9,552 nucleotides of DNA from an uncultured Odoribacter sp. (GTDB lineage: Bacteria > Bacteroidota > Bacteroidia > Bacteroidales > Marinifilaceae): NCBI GenBank assembly GCA_905204385.1, contig CAJKZL010000083.1, positions 1 to 9,552 on the forward strand. Direction: 5' to 3'. The notes under the pieces are model-generated. The model did not search any database. It worked only from the letters and a program-made list of their open reading frames with translations, and had not been told where the DNA came from. Numbering within the stretch: the stretch's first letter is position 1; every line of letters starts with the position of its first letter. The position numbers were made by a program, and so were the translations under genes. Below, in pieces: positions 5,494 through 9,552 of this stretch.

Positions 5494-7473
5494 ATGAAGC
5501 GAATAGGGATATTGGTCATAAGTATATTGGTCTCGGTAAGAATATTGGCTTTTTCGGATACTCTTACGGTATATCAGGGTGTGATTCACGCTGATACGGT
5601 TTATGTCCGGCAGGATACGAGCCTACATTCCTTAAAAGTCCGGAGGGATTCCTTATCTCCTATAAATATTCGGTTCGATCTTCAGCCACAACAAATACCT
5701 TTGGTATATCTGCCGGATAGTTTGATTCGGGATACCTTGCGCTATGAATACACCAAAATAAAAGATTTTGCTTATAAGGCTAAATGGACTAAAGAGCTTT
5801 ATAAAATGGTGTTTGTCAATCCCAAGCCCGGCTATGTGAATGTTATGCGTACTCAAAATAGCGAGGAGCGTTTCAATCGATACAGGGGAAAAATCATAAA
5901 TGACATAGATATCAAGGTATTGCCTCCTTATGGTACGAGCGTGTACGATACGACTTATTATGAGGATGATATGAGCTGGCTGAAAACGCTGGCCAACAAG
6001 ACTCATCTCAGCACTGCTGAAAGCGTCATCCGGCGGCAACTCACCATAAAGCCGGGAATGGTGCTGAGTCCTTTTGAATTGGTGCAAAATGAAATCCTCT
6101 TGCGGGAATTGGATTATATCGACGATGCTACCCTATTGGTCTCCGAAGATCCGGCCGATACCAACCGCATCGATGTCACTGTGATTTGTAAGGATCAGTT
6201 ATCCTGGGGGGCTACCGTAGAATCTAATTTTCTGAATTCTTTTATCCTGGGATTTGAGAATAAAAATTTCATGAAATTGGGGCATGTCCTGAATTATGAG
6301 ATCAGCTACCGGGGTACCAAAGATAAAAAGTGGGGGAATATGCTGGAATACAAAGTGAATAGTTTGTGGGGATCGCATATTAATATCCGGGGATTTTACC
6401 AGAACGATTACAGGGAAAAAGAGGTTCGCGTGGAAGTGGAAAGACAATTCCTGACTAGCCAGATGAAGTGGGCGGGGGGCGTTGAAGTGGGAAGAGTATT
6501 TTATTCCGAAAATTTGCCCGACCGGAATGTCACCCGTCTGAATAAATTGTTCGATTATCATTTTCAGGATGTTTGGTTGGGTAAATCCTTTCAATTACCG
6601 TTCCGGTATAGTTATAATCAAAATGTGTATTTGACCGGACGATTTTTTACTACCTTTTTTAATAACCGTCCTCCGGTTACTGACGATACCAATCATTTGT
6701 ATTATAATCGCAGGGATTATTTTGACGCTTTTACCTATACGAAGATGAAGTATTATAAAGCGAATTTGATTTATGATTTCGGGCGGACGGAGGATATTCC
6801 CACAGGCTTGTATCTGAGCGCCACAGCCGGTTATGAGAAAAGCGAATACGACGATTATGGCTATGTCGGCCTGGAGGCCCGCTATTCGCACTTTAATAAG
6901 CATTCCGAACGGTATTATGCCATGGAAGCCGCTTTGGGGTCTTATGTCAGTGACAATGGGTTCGAGCGGGGAATATTCAAGTTGGGAGCAAGTCATATCA
7001 GCAATTTGTGCAGCATAGGAAATATGCGTTTCCGGTTTTATAATGACGTCAGGTATGTACGGGGAATCCGGCGATACCCCGCCGACTATCTTTACCTGGA
7101 AGATCAGGATATCCGCGGATTTCAATCGGATACCTTGCAGGGAGATCAGAAATTATCCATTTCTTTGGCGACGACATTGTTTCTTCCTTATATCAAAAAA
7201 GGGTTCCGGGCTTCCATCATGACCTTCGTCGATGCCGGCATATTGGCAGAAAAAGGAGACGGACTGGCTAAAAGCAAGACGTATTGGGGGATAGGAGTAG
7301 GACTCAATCTCCGCAATGATAATGTAGTTATCAAAAATCTCTCCTTCCGTTTTACTTTTTATCCGACCATTCCTCCCGATGGACGCTCCGTGCAGTTCGA
7401 TGTATCCGGCAGACGGCTGGGGAGTTTTTACGATTATCGTGTAACAAAACCCCAGGTGATTCAGTATGAATGA
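5494..7473 (+). CDS. Omp85/BamA-TamA-like outer-membrane protein with one POTRA domain
   Basis: A 659-residue secreted barrel protein. The signal peptide is about residues 1-21 (MKRIGILVISILVSVRILAFS), with an unusual Arg at 16 inside the hydrophobic core. A less conserved stretch to about 125 follows, then one POTRA-like region (about 130-235) with INDIDIKVLPPYG, STAESVIRRQLTIKPGM, FELVQNEILLRELDYID and a closing IDVTVICKDQLSWG. The barrel runs from about 240 to the end and contains IRGF (540-543), matching the conserved VRG[FY] of the Omp85 lid loop, followed by strands such as FRASIMTFVDAGIL. The family inserts or exports proteins or lipids at the outer membrane; the cargo here is unknown. 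With one POTRA it is not the main BamA, which usually has five. It does not end in an aromatic residue (VIQYE), a deviation from the usual barrel signal. Purine-rich GGAGAGGAAAAGG precedes the ATG. Third gene of the operon. Confidence 0.8.
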   Translation: MKRIGILVISILVSVRILAFSDTLTVYQGVIHADTVYVRQDTSLHSLKVRRDSLSPINIRFDLQPQQIPLVYLPDSLIRDTLRYEYTKIKDFAYKAKWTKELYKMVFVNPKPGYVNVMRTQNSEERFNRYRGKIINDIDIKVLPPYGTSVYDTTYYEDDMSWLKTLANKTHLSTAESVIRRQLTIKPGMVLSPFELVQNEILLRELDYIDDATLLVSEDPADTNRIDVTVICKDQLSWGATVESNFLNSFILGFENKNFMKLGHVLNYEISYRGTKDKKWGNMLEYKVNSLWGSHINIRGFYQNDYREKEVRVEVERQFLTSQMKWAGGVEVGRVFYSENLPDRNVTRLNKLFDYHFQDVWLGKSFQLPFRYSYNQNVYLTGRFFTTFFNNRPPVTDDTNHLYYNRRDYFDAFTYTKMKYYKANLIYDFGRTEDIPTGLYLSATAGYEKSEYDDYGYVGLEARYSHFNKHSERYYAMEAALGSYVSDNGFERGIFKLGASHISNLCSIGNMRFRFYNDVRYVRGIRRYPADYLYLEDQDIRGFQSDTLQGDQKLSISLATTLFLPYIKKGFRASIMTFVDAGILAEKGDGLAKSKTYWGIGVGLNLRNDNVVIKNLSFRFTFYPTIPPDGRSVQFDVSGRRLGSFYDYRVTKPQVIQYE

Positions 7474-7523
7474 TTATTCAGGCAATGCTTGAAGTGAAGG
7501 TAAGCTAGGATAAGCGCAGGAAA

Positions 7524-8330
7524 ATGGGAGATATTGAATCGTCAGATATTTGGTTTGGATTTATTATTGCTTTAATTGCATCGGTTTCGACTTTTATGGG
7601 AGCGATGACTTCTCTGTATTTCAAGAAAGTAAATCAGAAGTCTATAGCTGTTATTCTGGGATTTGCCGCAGGGATTATGCTCTATACCGCTTTTATGAAG
7701 CTTATGCCGGATGCGGTATCTGTTTTAAATTCTCAAATGCCTTACCGTCAGGTAAAGTACATCACGACGGTCTATTTTTTTGTCGGTATATTTCTGCTTT
7801 ATCCTCTGGGATATCTCGTCAATATATGGAAGAAAAAAGATGATCAGAAGTATGACGAGTCGATGTCGCATTATAGAAAAATAGCTATTTTGGTGCTGAT
7901 CACCATTACTGCACATAGTTTTGTGGAGGGATTAGCGACTTTTTTGTCTTATCTGGCGACTCCCTTGGTAGCTATACCGTTGGTGATGTCTATTATTGTC
8001 CATAATTTTCCCGAAGGAATGACGATAGGAGCCTTATTCAACCGCATCAGTACGACGGTAGACCGTAAAAAGGCTGTTTTGTACAGTGCTATCGCTTCGT
8101 TATGCGAGCCTTTGGGAGCTATCACCGCTTATTTTTTTATTCTGAGATATTCCACACCTGTCCTCAACGGAATACTGAAGGCTTTTTTGTCGGGTCTGCT
8201 GGTGGCAACCGCATTAAACGAACTCATCCCTAATTCCCAGCTTAAAGACAACCGGCGGGTATCGGTGCAAAGTATCATTGCCGGCATGTTTATTATGGGA
8301 TTGGTATTGGTGGCGGGAGCTTACTATTGA
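7524..8330 (+). CDS. zupT: ZIP-family metal (zinc) transporter, ZupT-like
   Basis: A 268-residue integral membrane protein with about eight hydrophobic segments, the normal length and topology for bacterial ZIP transporters, which import Zn2+ and sometimes Fe2+ or Mn2+ into the cytoplasm. The two metal-site helices are recognisable: TAHSFVEGLATF (H131, E135) and VHNFPEGM (H160, N161, E164). The next helix carries SLCEPLGA (E195). The loop before the first metal helix is short and charged (KKKDDQKYDESMSHYRK) and has a single His, unlike the His-rich loops of eukaryotic ZIPs. The first motif reads HSFVEG where E. coli ZupT has HNFPEG; this may shift metal preference but not the family call. It starts 50 bases after the barrel gene and ends the operon, converging on the PBP gene. 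Metal specificity cannot be read from sequence, so the symbol is by family resemblance. Confidence 0.88.
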   Translation: MGDIESSDIWFGFIIALIASVSTFMGAMTSLYFKKVNQKSIAVILGFAAGIMLYTAFMKLMPDAVSVLNSQMPYRQVKYITTVYFFVGIFLLYPLGYLVNIWKKKDDQKYDESMSHYRKIAILVLITITAHSFVEGLATFLSYLATPLVAIPLVMSIIVHNFPEGMTIGALFNRISTTVDRKKAVLYSAIASLCEPLGAITAYFFILRYSTPVLNGILKAFLSGLLVATALNELIPNSQLKDNRRVSVQSIIAGMFIMGLVLVAGAYY

Positions 8331-8358
8331 AAAGCTGCGGAATTTCAAAGTTTTTTTT
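8327..8358 (+). terminator. Weak candidate terminator at the convergent gene ends
   Basis: TTGAAA (8327-8332) and its reverse complement TTTCAA (8343-8348) flank a 10-base loop and are followed by AG and eight T residues (8351-8358), the shape of a rho-independent terminator for the plus-strand operon. The stem is only six mostly A-T pairs, so it would be weak. The stop codon of the transporter (8328-8330) lies in the left arm and that of the PBP gene (8345-8347, minus) in the right arm. On the minus strand no T-run follows. Confidence 0.3.
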
Positions 8359-9552
8359 CCGATTTGTTTTTCTTTCGTTTGAATAGTCGTTTCAGAAAGC
8401 TTTCCTTTTTGATATCCTGGGGTGCTTCTGCTCGCTTTACTTTTTCCAGCTTGCGATTGGTAATTTTATCGATGAAGTTAAGATGGTCTTTGAATATCGG
8501 AAACTCCTCCTCATGTTTATAATAGATTTGAGGAATGGGAAAAGTCAGTTTATTCCATGTGCCGTAGGTATCGCTTTTCAGACAGCTTTGCATGAACTTG
8601 CCAAAGATCGGAAGAGCCATGTTGGCACCTTGCCCCAGGCGGGTGGAATTGAAATGAATGTTCATGTCATTGGCTCCTACCCGTACACCTACAACCAGAC
8701 GGGGATGGTAACCGATAAACCAGCCATCGGCTTGGTTTTGCGTTGTACCCGTTTTTCCTGCCAGTTCATTTTTCAAACCATAAGCGGTGCGTAGTCTTTT
8801 TCCCGTTCCTTCATCGATTACCGCCGAGAGGATATTACTCATGATGTAAGCATCGTTGGCAGCGATAACCTGAGATTCCCGGTGTTGAGGTGCTTTGTAG
8901 AGGACCTTACCCTTTCGGTCTTTAATTTCCTCCAGATAATATTGCGGGATCAAACGTCCGCGGTTGGCAAAACACATAAAAGGATTGATCATTTCGTATA
9001 GGGGAATATCGGCAACCCCCAGCGCCAGGGAAGGGTAAGGCGGTAGGTCGGCGGTTATGCCGAAGTTCCGTGCCTGAGAGATGACGGTGTCTATGCCGGT
9101 TTGCAAAAGGACTTCCACGGCGATAGTATTGATGGATTTACTCAATGCTCCTTTTAAAGTATAGAAGCCTTCATAGTTGTTATCCGAATTCCGGGGAGTC
9201 CAATTGTCGTATTCCGGATAGGTTTTTTGTTCGTTAGGATAATAGGCATCCAGGCGTGCCCCATGGCTGATGGCTGCGCTATAAACTACGGGCTTGAATA
9301 CAGACCCGACCTGTCGGGTAGCCTCCACCTGATCGTATTGGAAATATTTATAATCCAAATCTCCTACCCAGGCTTTGATTTTCCCGGTATGAGGTTCTAC
9401 GGCGATAAAAGCGGGATGTAATATCTTCAGATAGAGTTTGATGGAATCCAATGAAGAATATTCTACTCGTTTTTCTCCCTCTGCGGGGCTATAAATCAGC
9501 ATAGCCTTTTTTTCGTTCAGGCGTTCCTGGATTTGTTTGCCGGAGAATCCCT
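8345..9552 (-). CDS. Penicillin-binding protein 1A-type transglycosylase/transpeptidase (partial, N-terminus outside window)
   Basis: The minus-strand frame is open from base 9552 to the TGA at 8345-8347, giving 401 visible residues of a class A PBP, a membrane-anchored periplasmic enzyme that polymerises and cross-links peptidoglycan. An in-frame ATG exists at 9502, but coding sequence continues upstream of it (GFSGKQIQERLNEKKA), matching the linker after the glycosyltransferase domain, so the real start lies off the right edge. The transpeptidase motifs are intact: catalytic Ser in GSVFKP (SxxK; Ser codon 9302-9304), SIN (SxN) in LSKSINTIAV, and KTGTT (KTG codons 8747-8755). AVEPHTGKIKAWVGDLDYKYF is the usual strand pair before the active site. 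The C-terminus is a very basic tail, LKRLFKRKKNKSEKK. Class A PBPs are usually 700-850 residues, so about half is missing. The class A assignment rests on the linker and motif context because the glycosyltransferase domain is not visible. Confidence 0.92.
   Translation of the reverse strand, partial: GFSGKQIQERLNEKKAMLIYSPAEGEKRVEYSSLDSIKLYLKILHPAFIAVEPHTGKIKAWVGDLDYKYFQYDQVEATRQVGSVFKPVVYSAAISHGARLDAYYPNEQKTYPEYDNWTPRNSDNNYEGFYTLKGALSKSINTIAVEVLLQTGIDTVISQARNFGITADLPPYPSLALGVADIPLYEMINPFMCFANRGRLIPQYYLEEIKDRKGKVLYKAPQHRESQVIAANDAYIMSNILSAVIDEGTGKRLRTAYGLKNELAGKTGTTQNQADGWFIGYHPRLVVGVRVGANDMNIHFNSTRLGQGANMALPIFGKFMQSCLKSDTYGTWNKLTFPIPQIYYKHEEEFPIFKDHLNFIDKITNRKLEKVKRAEAPQDIKKESFLKRLFKRKKNKSEKKL

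Noticed and set aside
6595..7125. A 176-residue open frame on the minus strand inside the Omp85-like gene
   Set aside because: Antisense shadow of a continuous barrel coding sequence; composition reflects reversed Asp, Tyr and Asn codons.
9502..9552. ATG at 9502 as the start of the PBP gene
   Set aside because: The frame stays open to the window edge and encodes linker sequence expected after a glycosyltransferase domain, so this Met is internal.

Overview
The window looks like chromosomal DNA from an anaerobic member of the Bacteroidales. The evidence is an [FeFe]-hydrogenase maturation gene (hydF), Bacteroidetes-type -7 promoter elements (TAnnTTTG) on both sides of the divergent intergenic region, outer-membrane barrel proteins of kinds common in this phylum, and short TTTAAAG-rich intergenic repeats. 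A gut Odoribacter/Butyricimonas-like organism would fit, but that is a guess from gene content. No rRNA, tRNA, CRISPR array, insertion sequence, phage gene or attachment site was seen. All six protein-coding genes, plus the hydF fragment that runs off the left edge, are tightly packed, and no gene-free stretch exceeds 300 bases.

Layout. Bases 1-2048 hold two genes on the minus strand, read right to left. The first is a sigma-54-type response regulator that ends directly after its AAA+ domain, with no DNA-binding domain. After 65 bases comes hydF, whose C-terminal third lies outside the window. A 172-base divergent region (2049-2220) carries candidate promoters for both directions and short direct and inverted repeats.

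Bases 2221-8330 hold four plus-strand genes separated by only 26, 43 and 50 bases, probably one operon: a patatin-like phospholipase fused to a POTRA domain and an outer-membrane barrel (type Vd autotransporter architecture), an ApbE flavin transferase with a lipoprotein-like signal, a POTRA-plus-barrel protein of the Omp85/BamA-TamA type, and a ZIP-family metal transporter (ZupT-like). The operon converges with a bifunctional penicillin-binding protein gene (PBP1A type, minus strand). The two stop codons are 14 bases apart and lie in the two arms of a small inverted repeat. The N-terminal glycosyltransferase part of the PBP lies beyond the right edge.

How they fit together. The operon is dominated by cell-envelope functions: two outer-membrane barrels, a periplasmic flavinylation enzyme and a metal importer, next to a peptidoglycan synthase. 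HydF (H-cluster assembly) and ApbE (flavinylation of Rnf/Nqr-type complexes) both fit a fermentative anaerobe that handles electrons through hydrogenase and ion-pumping flavoproteins. No clearly undescribed system is visible. The features most worth a second look are the regulator without a DNA-binding domain beside hydF, the repeats flanking it, and the pairing of two POTRA-barrel proteins around apbE.
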